DNA from: Armatimonadota bacterium
GTDB taxonomy: Bacteria > Armatimonadota > Fimbriimonadia > Fimbriimonadales > Fimbriimonadaceae
Direction: 5' to 3'
DNA length: 64,000 bases
Assembly: GCA_018268375.1 (NCBI GenBank)
Contig: JAFDWS010000003.1
Coordinates: 124,001 to 188,000 of the forward strand
Of the stretch, positions 1-6,692 are shown piece by piece. Both the position numbers and the translations under genes were made by a program. The stretch's first letter is position 1; each line of letters begins with the position of its first letter. The notes below the pieces were generated by a model. The model did no database searches, had not been told where the DNA came from, and was given only the letters and a program-made list of their open reading frames with translations.

Positions 1-1
1 A

Positions 2-1063
2 GGAACCGGAGAAACCATGCGTCAGGGGCTCGCCGCCAAGGCCTTCCGCCATACCGCCTTCTACGACTCGCTTGTCTCCCGGTACCTGACGGCCGCTGCT
101 GGCGAGGACGAACTGTCAGAGACCTTGACGGTCGGCCTGCGCAAGGCTCTCGCCCTCAGATATGGCGAAAACCCCCATCAAACCGGGGCCCTCTATGTCG
201 AACCCTTAGCGAGCCCAGGCATGGCCCAGGGACGGCTCTTGTGGGGCAAAGAACTCAGCTACAACAATCTGCTCGACGGTGACGCTGCATGGGAGCTTGT
301 CGCTGATCTGCCGCCGGCTGCCTGCGCCGTGATCAAACATGGCAACCCTTGTGGCGCTGCCGCCATGTCGGACTGTGGCGAGAGCTACCGGGTGGCCCGC
401 CTCGCTGACACCGTCTCAGCTTTTGGCGGCGTTGCTGCCTTTCACGGCGAAGTGGACCGAAAAGCTGCAGAGGCGATGACCGAGAAGGGCAACTTCCTCG
501 AGGTCGTGATCGCCACGCGATTCTCCGAGGAGGCGCTGGACACCTTCAAGCAGCGCGAAGGCTGGGGGCAGAACGTCCGCCTCATCGCCGCTCCCTTGCC
601 ACCCTCGAGCCCGAGTCTCACCTTCCGTTCTATACGTGGGGGCATGCTTGTCCAGCAGACGGACGAAGCCCCGCCGGCGGATTGGCAAGTGGCAACACGG
701 CGCCAGCCGTCCGACGAGGAGTGGGAAGCACTCAAATTCGCTTGGGCGATCGTTCCGCACGTCAAGTCCAACGCGATCGTCGTCGCTCTTAAGGATCGGC
801 TGCTCGGCGTGGGGGCCGGCCAGATGAACCGCGTCCAAAGTGTCCGCCTCGCCTTACAGCAGGCTGGGGAAGCTGCCACTGGCGCCGCTCTGGCAAGCGA
901 CGCATTCTTCCCGTTCCCCGACAGCATCGAGACTGCAGCCATGGCGGGAATCCGGGCTGTCGTCCAGCCCGGCGGCAGTAAAAAGGACGATGAAGTCGTC
1001 GCTCGGGCCGACGAACTTGGTGTCGCAATGGTGCTGACGGGTGTCAGGCACTTTCGCCACTGA
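2..1063 (+). CDS. purH: Bifunctional purine biosynthesis protein PurH, C-terminal part (5' end outside window)
   Basis: This is the AICAR transformylase half of PurH, which adds a formyl group from 10-formyl-THF to AICAR late in cytosolic IMP synthesis. The visible protein carries the hallmark segments in order: LRYGENPHQ, LSYNNLLDGDAAW, VIKHGNPCGAA with the Lys-His pair of the transformylase site, DTVSAFGGV and, near the end, SDAFFPFPDSIETA. The frame is open to the left edge (the codons before the first ATG at 17 read GTGET), so the N-terminal IMP cyclohydrolase domain lies outside the window and the ATG at 17 is internal. The gene ends with TGA and converges on the next minus-strand gene across a hairpin. 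The family assignment is secure; the true start cannot be seen. Confidence 0.95.
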   Translation, partial: GTGETMRQGLAAKAFRHTAFYDSLVSRYLTAAAGEDELSETLTVGLRKALALRYGENPHQTGALYVEPLASPGMAQGRLLWGKELSYNNLLDGDAAWELVADLPPAACAVIKHGNPCGAAAMSDCGESYRVARLADTVSAFGGVAAFHGEVDRKAAEAMTEKGNFLEVVIATRFSEEALDTFKQREGWGQNVRLIAAPLPPSSPSLTFRSIRGGMLVQQTDEAPPADWQVATRRQPSDEEWEALKFAWAIVPHVKSNAIVVALKDRLLGVGAGQMNRVQSVRLALQQAGEAATGAALASDAFFPFPDSIETAAMAGIRAVVQPGGSKKDDEVVARADELGVAMVLTGVRHFRH

Positions 1064-1081
1064 CACAAGGACAAAGAGAGA

Positions 1082-1107
1082 GCGGCCGGCGCTTTCGCGT
1101 CGGCCGC
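1082..1107. terminator. Hairpin between convergent genes
   Basis: A perfect 7-bp inverted repeat, GCGGCCG (1082-1088) and CGGCCGC (1101-1107), with a GC-rich loop that can extend the stem, lies 18 bp after the purH stop and 24 bp before the stop of the minus-strand PEP-CTERM gene. Its position suggests a bidirectional terminator. There is no strong T-run on either side, so this is an inference from location and stem. Confidence 0.5.
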
Positions 1108-1131
1108 CCTTCAGGTCTCGAAGAGACTGGA

Positions 1132-1809
1132 TTACTTGCGTCTTCGGATGAAGGCGGCAAGGCCAGCACCGAGCGCCAACAGCGTGGCCGGCTCAGGAAC
1201 GACCTGCCAGTTGTCGAACACGCTCTCGCCGAACGTGCCAATCCCGAAGCCCGTGCCAAAGTTCGGCGCGATGCTAAGGACGCCGTCTCCAGAATAAGTC
1301 TGGTCGTAGACGTTGTCAAAGTTCGTGTCGATGCCGAGGTTGATCCGGTCACCGCCGTTCGAGATCCAGGTGGTGATGCGGGCCGAGCTGAAGTTGGAAT
1401 TCAGCGCGAAGAAGCCCGTGTTGGCGCTAAAACCGCCATTGTTGAAGCCATGGTACAGGCCAAAGTTGGTGAAAGACCCGCCCGAACCCTGAACTTTGAT
1501 GTACAGGTTGTCAGTTCCGCCGACACCGGTCATGAGCGCGACGTAGTTCAAGCCTCCCGTCGCGAAGATGTCGACGCTGGCGACGGCGGACGCATAGCTC
1601 ATGTTTCCGCCACCGACCCACTTGGTCCACTGGTTGCTCCCATTGACGTCACTGTGGGCCTGGTTGCTCTGGACCCTGAAGGCTCCGACCTGGTCGGACC
1701 AGTTCGCGCCCAGAGGCCCGTCCGCTCTGTTGAAATTGTCGGAAGCCTGGCCGAACGCCGCCGCGGCAGCGACGCAGACAAATCCGACGCCTATCCCTCT
1801 CAGATTCAT
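1132..1809 (-). CDS. PEP-CTERM-type secreted/surface protein
   Basis: A protein of about 225 residues with an N-terminal signal peptide (MNLRGIGVGFVCVAAAAAFG, likely cleaved before QAS) and a classical C-terminal sorting tail: VPEPATLLALG, a hydrophobic stretch, then the basic end IRRRK. The middle has the Gly/Asn/Ser-rich look of a concanavalin-like beta-sandwich. The ATG at 1809 was chosen because GAGAGG lies just upstream and the signal peptide begins there; a longer frame exists but adds an implausible charged leader. PEP-CTERM tails are known to be processed by an exosortase at the membrane; no exosortase is in the window. The function of the mature protein is unknown. A palindrome about 65 bp upstream may control it. 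Confidence 0.85.
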   Translation of the reverse strand: MNLRGIGVGFVCVAAAAAFGQASDNFNRADGPLGANWSDQVGAFRVQSNQAHSDVNGSNQWTKWVGGGNMSYASAVASVDIFATGGLNYVALMTGVGGTDNLYIKVQGSGGSFTNFGLYHGFNNGGFSANTGFFALNSNFSSARITTWISNGGDRINLGIDTNFDNVYDQTYSGDGVLSIAPNFGTGFGIGTFGESVFDNWQVVPEPATLLALGAGLAAFIRRRK

Positions 1810-1872
1810 TTTTTTTACCTCTCGCCGGCAAGGCCCAGCAAACAATCGCCGAACTAGGAGCCGACATCCCCA

Positions 1873-1903
1873 CTATACAAAACTTTGTTCGGGATTTGTA
1901 TAG
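1873..1903 (-). promoter_or_regulatory. Palindromic operator-like site upstream of the PEP-CTERM gene
   Basis: CTATACAAA (1873-1881) and TTTGTATAG (1895-1903) form a perfect 9-bp inverted repeat with a 13-bp spacer in otherwise GC-rich DNA. Read on the minus strand, the proximal arm contains TATAGT (1877-1872), which could be a -10 box about 60 bp before the start at 1809. A regulator bound here would overlap the promoter. Both the promoter and the operator role are inferred from sequence only. Confidence 0.4.
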
Positions 1904-2009
1904 AAACGGGCCAGAGAAATCTCATGACGGGCTAACAACTGACGACTCCAGTGACACGGGTACTTTTCCGACATTCGTCAAAGGGGAGCGCGGATTGTAA
2001 CAATGTTTC

Positions 2010-2018
2010 TGCTAGAAT
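2010..2018 (+). promoter_or_regulatory. Possible extended -10 element
   Basis: TGCTAGAAT at 2010-2018 resembles an extended -10 box (TGn followed by a TATAAT-like hexamer) 24 bp before the TTG start at 2043. No convincing -35 hexamer is present at 17 bp, which an extended -10 can tolerate. A weak, position-based call. Confidence 0.3.
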
Positions 2019-2042
2019 GCGTCTAGAGCGCAGGAGTCAAGT

Positions 2043-2318
2043 TTGAAGAACCAGAACGATATGATCGTCATGATCGTGGCCGCCGTCCTTGGACTCGGTG
2101 TCGGCCTCGGCTTTTTCTTCGCGGGCAAACGGACGGTGAACAAACCGGCCGATCCCCAACCTGTGCCAGTGGCCGCCGCAAAGCCCCAAGAGGGTTCTGT
2201 CGTGATGGCTAACGGCCTTCCCGGCGCGAGCGGTGGCTCGGGCGGAGGGGGCAGCACCGTGGGCGGCAACAGAGCCGGAGGCCGCGGCGGCAAAATCATG
2301 GGCCTCGGCGCCATGTAG
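2043..2318 (+). CDS. Small single-pass membrane protein, Gly-rich tail
   Basis: A 91-residue protein that starts at a TTG with a good Shine-Dalgarno (AGGAG at 2032-2036, 6 nt spacing). After a short polar start it has one hydrophobic helix (about residues 7-27: MIVMIVAAVLGLGVGLGFFF), a few basic residues, then a Pro/Ala and finally a Gly-rich tail (GGSGGGGSTVGGN). The topology looks like an N-terminal anchor with a flexible exposed tail. I do not recognise a family. It lies just before mreB but is separated from it by a strong terminator, so it is probably its own transcription unit. Confidence 0.7.
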   Translation: MKNQNDMIVMIVAAVLGLGVGLGFFFAGKRTVNKPADPQPVPVAAAKPQEGSVVMANGLPGASGGSGGGGSTVGGNRAGGRGGKIMGLGAM

Positions 2319-2342
2319 AACTGTTTTCTTCGAGTATCCAGG

Positions 2343-2374
2343 AGATGGCCTGGCCAAGTGCCGGGCCATCTTTT
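2343..2374 (+). terminator. Rho-independent terminator
   Basis: AGATGGCC (2343-2350) pairs with GGCCATCT (2364-2371), and the inner bases (TGGC with GCCG) extend the stem to about 12 bp around a short CAAGT loop. The stem runs straight into TTTT (2371-2374). It lies 25 bp after the stop of the small membrane protein and before mreB. Confidence 0.85.
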
Positions 2375-2442
2375 CATTTGTGCCTCGGCCCAACGAATAG
2401 GGGCTTGAGTGTGTCATCTTATGTGCCCTAGGCGGAGCAACC

Positions 2443-3549
2443 GTGCCTCTCGACACTGTTTTCCCCAGCGCGACCCAAGATATGAAGCTGAATGGCCATG
2501 CCGGATCCTTCTGGAGGTCGGTGCTCAAGCGCTTTACCAGCGACATCGGCATCGATCTTGGCACCGCCAATACGCTTGTGCACGTCGCTGGACGCGGCAT
2601 CCTGATCCGCGAGCCCAGCGTGGTCGCCATCAATAAAGACAGTGGCGAAGTCCTTGAGGTCGGCGAGGAGGCAAAACGCATGCTCGGCCGCACGCCAGCG
2701 AACATCGTCGCCACCCGCCCGCTTCGTGACGGGGTCATCGCTGACTACGAAATGACCCTCAAGATGATCGAGAAGTTCATCAAGAAGGCCCGCCACGGCG
2801 TCACCCTGTACCAAACGGTTGTGGTCGGCATCCCGAGCGGCGTCACCGAGGTCGAGCGTGACGCGGTCCTTGACGCGTGCCGAAAGGCCGGCGCCCACAA
2901 GGCGTACGTCATCGAGGAGCCCATGGCAGCGGCCATCGGGGCAGGCATGCCCATCGTCGAGCCAATCGGGTCGATGATTGTCGACATCGGAGGAGGAACG
3001 ACGGAGGTCGCAGTCATTTCCCTTGCCGGCATCGTCCATTCGCGCTCCATCCGGGTCGCCGGCGACGAAATCGACGAAGCCATCACCGCGTATGTTCGGC
3101 GCGCCCACAACCTCTATGTCGGAGATCGGACCGCCGAGGAAGCAAAGATCAAGATCGGCTGCGCCTACCCGCAACAGGAAGTCATCGAAATGGAGGTCAA
3201 GGGCCGCGACCTCATCTCTGGCCTTCCCCGGAGCGCGGTCATCACGAGCGAGGAGATCCGGGTCGCCATCCAAGAGCCGGTCATGGCGATCGTCGAGGCC
3301 GTCAAGCTGACTCTGGAGGCAACGCCACCGGAGCTGGCAGCGGACTGTATGAACCACGGCATCTTGCTCGCCGGTGGCGGAGCCCTTCTTCGTGGCCTCG
3401 ACACCCTGATTTCTGAAGAGACGTCGATGCCGGTACACATCGCTGAGAACCCGCTCGACTGCGTCGCCATCGGCACCGGCAAAATGCTCGAGGCCCTGCA
3501 CGAAGACCCGGCCATACGCCGGATGTTGGAGAAGGCATCGAAAGGCTAG
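2443..3549 (+). CDS. mreB: Rod shape-determining protein MreB
   Basis: Bacterial actin homologue that polymerises under the inner membrane and positions the cell-wall elongation machinery. The actin-fold nucleotide motifs are clear: phosphate-1 [11 protein letters not shown] (residues 34-44), phosphate-2 [13 protein letters not shown] (about 178-190) and the adenosine motif [12 protein letters not shown] (about 308-319). At 368 residues it is some 20 longer than typical MreB because of an N-terminal extension. I kept the GTG at 2443 since GGCGGAG precedes it, but an ATG at 2482 would give a more usual length. It begins the mreBCD cluster, whose mreC frame overlaps or abuts its end. Confidence 0.96.
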   Translation: MPLDTVFPSATQDMKLNGHAGSFWRSVLKRFTSDIGIDLGTANTLVHVAGRGILIREPSVVAINKDSGEVLEVGEEAKRMLGRTPANIVATRPLRDGVIADYEMTLKMIEKFIKKARHGVTLYQTVVVGIPSGVTEVERDAVLDACRKAGAHKAYVIEEPMAAAIGAGMPIVEPIGSMIVDIGGGTTEVAVISLAGIVHSRSIRVAGDEIDEAITAYVRRAHNLYVGDRTAEEAKIKIGCAYPQQEVIEMEVKGRDLISGLPRSAVITSEEIRVAIQEPVMAIVEAVKLTLEATPPELAADCMNHGILLAGGGALLRGLDTLISEETSMPVHIAENPLDCVAIGTGKMLEALHEDPAIRRMLEKASKG

Positions 3550-3617
3550 AAGGTTCCAGCAAGCCCGATTGGGCCGCCATCGCCCTCTTCCTGGCCCTTT
3601 CACTCGGTCTCGGTCAG

Positions 3618-4346
3618 ATGCAAAACCGCGCCCGCAACCAAGGACACTCCGACCCCGTCACCGTGATCGTCCGGTCGATGACCTCGCCCGCCTCACGAGC
3701 GCTCGACGACTTTGGTATCGCTTGGAACGGGGCCGTCACCAACCTCTTCCAAGGAGCGGCCGTCAAGCGCGAACTCGCCCGGCTACGCCAGCTTGAAGCT
3801 GCGGTATCGCAGTACGAAGACACTGTCCAGAACCTAGAGAAGGAAGTCAGCTCCCTTCGCGCCCTGCAATCGATGCCTAACTTTGGCCGCAAGCGGATCG
3901 GGGCGCGGATCACCGGATACTTCCCCTATGCGAACCGGGCGACGCTCTCCGTCGGCTCCAAAGACGGGATCGTCGCCGGAATGCCGGTCGTCTGCGCCCA
4001 AGGGCTCCTTGGCATTGTCCAGACCGTCGACGCTGACACATCACAGTTCTACTCGGTGACTTCGCCCCACGTCATCTATGGTGGAAGGGTCGACGCGCAG
4101 GTGCCCGTCCCTGGCTTGGTCAAGGGGCAGACTCCGACCCGTCTTGTCCTTGATGTTTGGGACAACGGCAACGTCAAGGTCGGTGACCCCGTCGTGACCT
4201 CCGGCTACGGCGACCGCATTCCCGCCGGCATACCCGTCGGCACCGTCGTCGAGGTCGTGCCCGATCCCAGCTACGGTACCCGCCGCATTTATGTCGCGCC
4301 GAGCGCCCAGTTCGGCCCTATCCTCGAGGTCTGGGTTCTGAAGTGA
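3618..4346 (+). CDS. mreC: Rod shape-determining protein MreC (true start probably further upstream)
   Basis: Periplasmic scaffold that links MreB to the wall synthases. From the first ATG there are 242 residues: a coiled coil (about residues 50-85, ELARLRQLEAAV...), then the MreC beta-barrel core with ARITGYFPYANRATLSVGS, GIVAGMPVV, the G-rich GLLGIV and, near the end, VVTSGYGDRIPAGIPVG. MreC normally has an N-terminal membrane anchor. Here the anchor (DWAAIALFLALSLGLGQ) is encoded in frame immediately before this ATG, but that frame, open back to a TGA at 3444, holds no ATG, GTG or TTG. The ATC at 3537, preceded by GGAG at 3528-3531, is a candidate start. mreD overlaps its stop by 4 bp. Confidence 0.9.
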   Translation: MQNRARNQGHSDPVTVIVRSMTSPASRALDDFGIAWNGAVTNLFQGAAVKRELARLRQLEAAVSQYEDTVQNLEKEVSSLRALQSMPNFGRKRIGARITGYFPYANRATLSVGSKDGIVAGMPVVCAQGLLGIVQTVDADTSQFYSVTSPHVIYGGRVDAQVPVPGLVKGQTPTRLVLDVWDNGNVKVGDPVVTSGYGDRIPAGIPVGTVVEVVPDPSYGTRRIYVAPSAQFGPILEVWVLK

Positions 4347-4822
4347 CGGCATTGCGCGTGCTCGGGGTGGCGCTCGCGCTTTGGGCGGCGTGCGTCTGGC
4401 ACCAGTCCTTCCTCGGCCAGACACTGCTGCTCGGTCAACGGCCCGATCTTGTCCTTGTCATTGTCGTGCTCACGGCCTTGCACACCCGGCCAGCTGTGGG
4501 AGCCTTGACCGGCTTTGTCGGAGGATTGTTGCTCGGGGCCTCGGCCGGGGCGGACATGACCGCCCTCACCGCCACACGAGCGGTCATCGGCTTCGCCGTC
4601 TCCTTCGTCGCAAAGACCGGCTTTCAGACCATTCCCATCACCGTCGGACTGGTGACCGCTGCCGCGACACTTGTGGCCCAGGTGGCCCTTCTTTTCATGG
4701 CCCCACCTCCCGACATCGGTAGGTTCCTTGCGGCTACAATGGGTACAGCGATCTACAACGGCGTTGTCGCAGGGCTCCTCGACGCCCTCCTCCGGCGGAT
4801 CGTGAATTCGGAAGTGGACTGA
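4343..4822 (+). CDS. mreD: Rod shape-determining protein MreD-like membrane protein
   Basis: A 159-residue, very hydrophobic protein with about five membrane helices, in the expected place as third gene of mreBCD. MreD is the integral membrane member of the elongasome. Recognisable features are the N-terminal helix followed by a segment rich in Gly (VGALTGFVGGLLLGASAG), which corresponds to the conserved MreD G-rich stretch, and the C-terminal YNGVVAGLLDALLRRI helix. It starts at GTG 4343 inside the mreC stop (GTGA), so translation is coupled. MreD diverges quickly; the call rests on topology plus neighbourhood. Confidence 0.8.
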   Translation: MTALRVLGVALALWAACVWHQSFLGQTLLLGQRPDLVLVIVVLTALHTRPAVGALTGFVGGLLLGASAGADMTALTATRAVIGFAVSFVAKTGFQTIPITVGLVTAAATLVAQVALLFMAPPPDIGRFLAATMGTAIYNGVVAGLLDALLRRIVNSEVD

Positions 4823-4828
4823 TACAGG

Positions 4829-6079
4829 ATGAGCGACGTCAACGTGCTGGATATGGCCCGGAAGCAACTTGCCGAGGCCGCGAAATACCTCGACCTCGAC
4901 GAAGGCTTGCACGCCGTTCTCGCCCAGCCTAAGCGCCAAGTCATCGTTAACTTTCCGGTCGTCATGGACAGCGGCGAAGTTCAGTGCTTCCAGGGTTATC
5001 GCGTCCAGCACAACACCAGCCGTGGCCCCACAAAGGGCGGCATCCGCTACCACCCCGAGGTCGACGTCGACGAAGTGACCGCGTTGTCCATGTGGATGAC
5101 ATGGAAGTGCGCGGTCGTCAACATCCCGTATGGCGGGGCGAAAGGCGCGGTCAAGGTCAACACGAAGAAGCTCAGTCCGCGCGAGTTGGAGAAGCTCACG
5201 CGCCGCTTCGCGACCGAGGTGAACATCGTCGTCGGCGAGCGGAGCGACATTCCTGCCCCCGACATCGGCACGAACGCCCAAGTCATGGCTTGGATCATGG
5301 ACACGATCTCCATGCAGGCCGGCTACACGGTTCCTGGCTGCGTCACGGGCAAGCCGATCGAGTTGGGCGGCTCTGAGGGCCGCGTGGAGGCCACCGGCCG
5401 CGGCGTCGTGGTGAGCGCGGTCGAAGCCTGCAAGGTGCTCGGCATGGATTTTCCGAGCAGCAAAGTCGTCGTCCAAGGTTTTGGTAACGTCGGCTCGGTT
5501 GCGGCGGAGCTCAGCGAAGAACTTGGAGCGAAGGTCATCGCGGTGAGCGACGCCACTGGCGCCATCTATAACGAGAACGGCCTGCCCATCAAGGAGCTTT
5601 ATCAGCGCTACAGCGGGGTCGAGGGCGGCATCCGCAACTACAAGGAGTGCCAGGAGATCACGAACAAGGAGCTGCTCGAACTCCCGTGCGACATCCTCAT
5701 GCCAAGCGCCATCCAGGGCCAGATCACGGGCGACAACGCGGGCAACGTGAAGGCCAAGATCGTGGTCGAGGGCGCGAACGGCCCCACCACCATGGAGGCC
5801 GACCAGATCCTCTCCGACAAGGGCATCCTCGTGGTGCCGGACATCCTCGCCAACGCTGGCGGCGTCGTCACCAGCTATTTCGAGTGGGTGCAAGACCTCC
5901 AGAACTTCTTCTGGGAAGAGACGCAGGTCAACGACCGGCTCGCCCGGATCATGCGGGACGCCTTCCACGCCGTGCACGCCACGCAGCAGAAGCACAAGAC
6001 GGACATGCGCACAGCGGCGATGATCATCGCTGTGGAGCGGGTCGCCCACGCCACCACCGTCCGCGGCATTTTCCCGTAG
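4829..6079 (+). CDS. gdhA: Glu/Leu/Phe/Val family dehydrogenase, probably glutamate dehydrogenase
   Basis: Interconverts glutamate and 2-oxoglutarate plus ammonia with NAD(P). At 416 residues it matches the hexameric short GDH family. Seen in order: the substrate-side segment GPTKGGIRYHP (about 66-76), the active-site lysine in PYGGAKGAV (K105) and the Rossmann fingerprint VQGFGNVGSV (about 215-224). Family members acting on branched-chain amino acids look alike, so the substrate is probable, not proven. It starts 6 bp after mreD. Its last 66 bp are repeated, in decayed form, at 6556-6621 beyond the repeat array. Confidence 0.92.
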   Translation: MSDVNVLDMARKQLAEAAKYLDLDEGLHAVLAQPKRQVIVNFPVVMDSGEVQCFQGYRVQHNTSRGPTKGGIRYHPEVDVDEVTALSMWMTWKCAVVNIPYGGAKGAVKVNTKKLSPRELEKLTRRFATEVNIVVGERSDIPAPDIGTNAQVMAWIMDTISMQAGYTVPGCVTGKPIELGGSEGRVEATGRGVVVSAVEACKVLGMDFPSSKVVVQGFGNVGSVAAELSEELGAKVIAVSDATGAIYNENGLPIKELYQRYSGVEGGIRNYKECQEITNKELLELPCDILMPSAIQGQITGDNAGNVKAKIVVEGANGPTTMEADQILSDKGILVVPDILANAGGVVTSYFEWVQDLQNFFWEETQVNDRLARIMRDAFHAVHATQQKHKTDMRTAAMIIAVERVAHATTVRGIFP

Positions 6080-6102
6080 GTGAGGGTTGTCAGGGTGGTC
6101 AG

Positions 6103-6555
6103 GTAGCCGCCGCCGTCCCGGCGGGGGAAATCAGGTTGTCATCACGCCCCCCAAGCTTGTCATCCCGACCGAGGAGCGCCCTGCGCTACGAGCGGAGAGA
6201 CCCTTTAGCAGAGCTGCCCTGCAACCAATGGCTCAGGTAGCCGCCGCCGTCCCGGCGGGGGAGGTTCCTCAGATTTGTCATCCCGACCGAGGAGCGCCCT
6301 GCGCTACGAGCGGAGGGACCCTTCAGTCGAAAACTCCCTCAACAATGCTGTCCAGGATCCGAAGGTAGCCGCCGCCGTCCCGGCGGAGGAGGTTCCTCAG
6401 ATTTGTCATCCCGACCGAGGAGCGCTTTGCGCGACGAGCGGAGGGACCCTTCAGTCGAAAACTCCCTCAACAATGCTGTCCCAGGATCCGAAGGTAGCCG
6501 CCGCCGTCCCGGCGGGGGAAGTTCATCGCTTGTCATCCCGACCGAGGAGCGCGTA
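6103..6555. repeat. Intergenic direct-repeat array, unit about 129 bp, about 3.5 copies
   Basis: This fills most of the 613-bp gene-free stretch after gdhA. Units begin with GTAGCCGCCGCCGTCCCGGC at 6103, 6237, 6365 and 6494 (unit lengths 134, 128, 129 and a partial last one of about 62 bp). Each starts with a GC hairpin (CCGCC-GTCCC-GGCGG) and contains a TCATCCCGACCGAGGAGCGC segment. Units 2 and 3 are nearly identical over their length; unit 1 differs most. Reading frames in it are periodic shadows with no start signals. It is not a CRISPR: units abut and there are no unique spacers. The last unit runs directly into a gdhA-like fragment. Confidence 0.9.
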
Positions 6556-6621
6556 GCGGCGATGATCATTGGGGCGGAGCGGGTCGCCCACACCGCGACA
6601 GCAAGGGGCACTTTCGCGTAG
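6556..6621 (+). pseudogene. Duplicated, decayed 3' end of gdhA
   Basis: These 66 bp align without gaps to 6014-6079, the last 22 codons of gdhA including the TAG. By hand count 52 of 66 bases match, and 13 of 21 residues are the same (AAMII.ERVAH start, stop at the same place). The match fades into the repeat unit on the left: a further 18 bp upstream still match at about 12-13 positions. No start codon or remaining gene body is present, so it is a remnant, either of a tandem gdhA copy or of an insertion at the gdhA 3' end. Confidence 0.75.
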
Positions 6622-6692
6622 AACTGGCGAGGGGATCGGCCAATTTTCGGGGCTCTTCCCTCTGAGGCATTCATCTGGGTACGCTCAGGATC

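Noticed and set aside
4289..6049. 586-residue minus-strand frame across mreD and gdhA
   Set aside because: Antisense shadow: Asp/His/Leu/Arg-biased composition from the mirror of GC-rich codons, no start signal, and it overlaps two certain genes.
6103..6555. Possible CRISPR array or repeat-encoded protein after gdhA
   Set aside because: Units of about 129 bp abut without unique spacers and there are no cas genes. The reading frames across them simply repeat with the unit, lack a Shine-Dalgarno and run on both strands.
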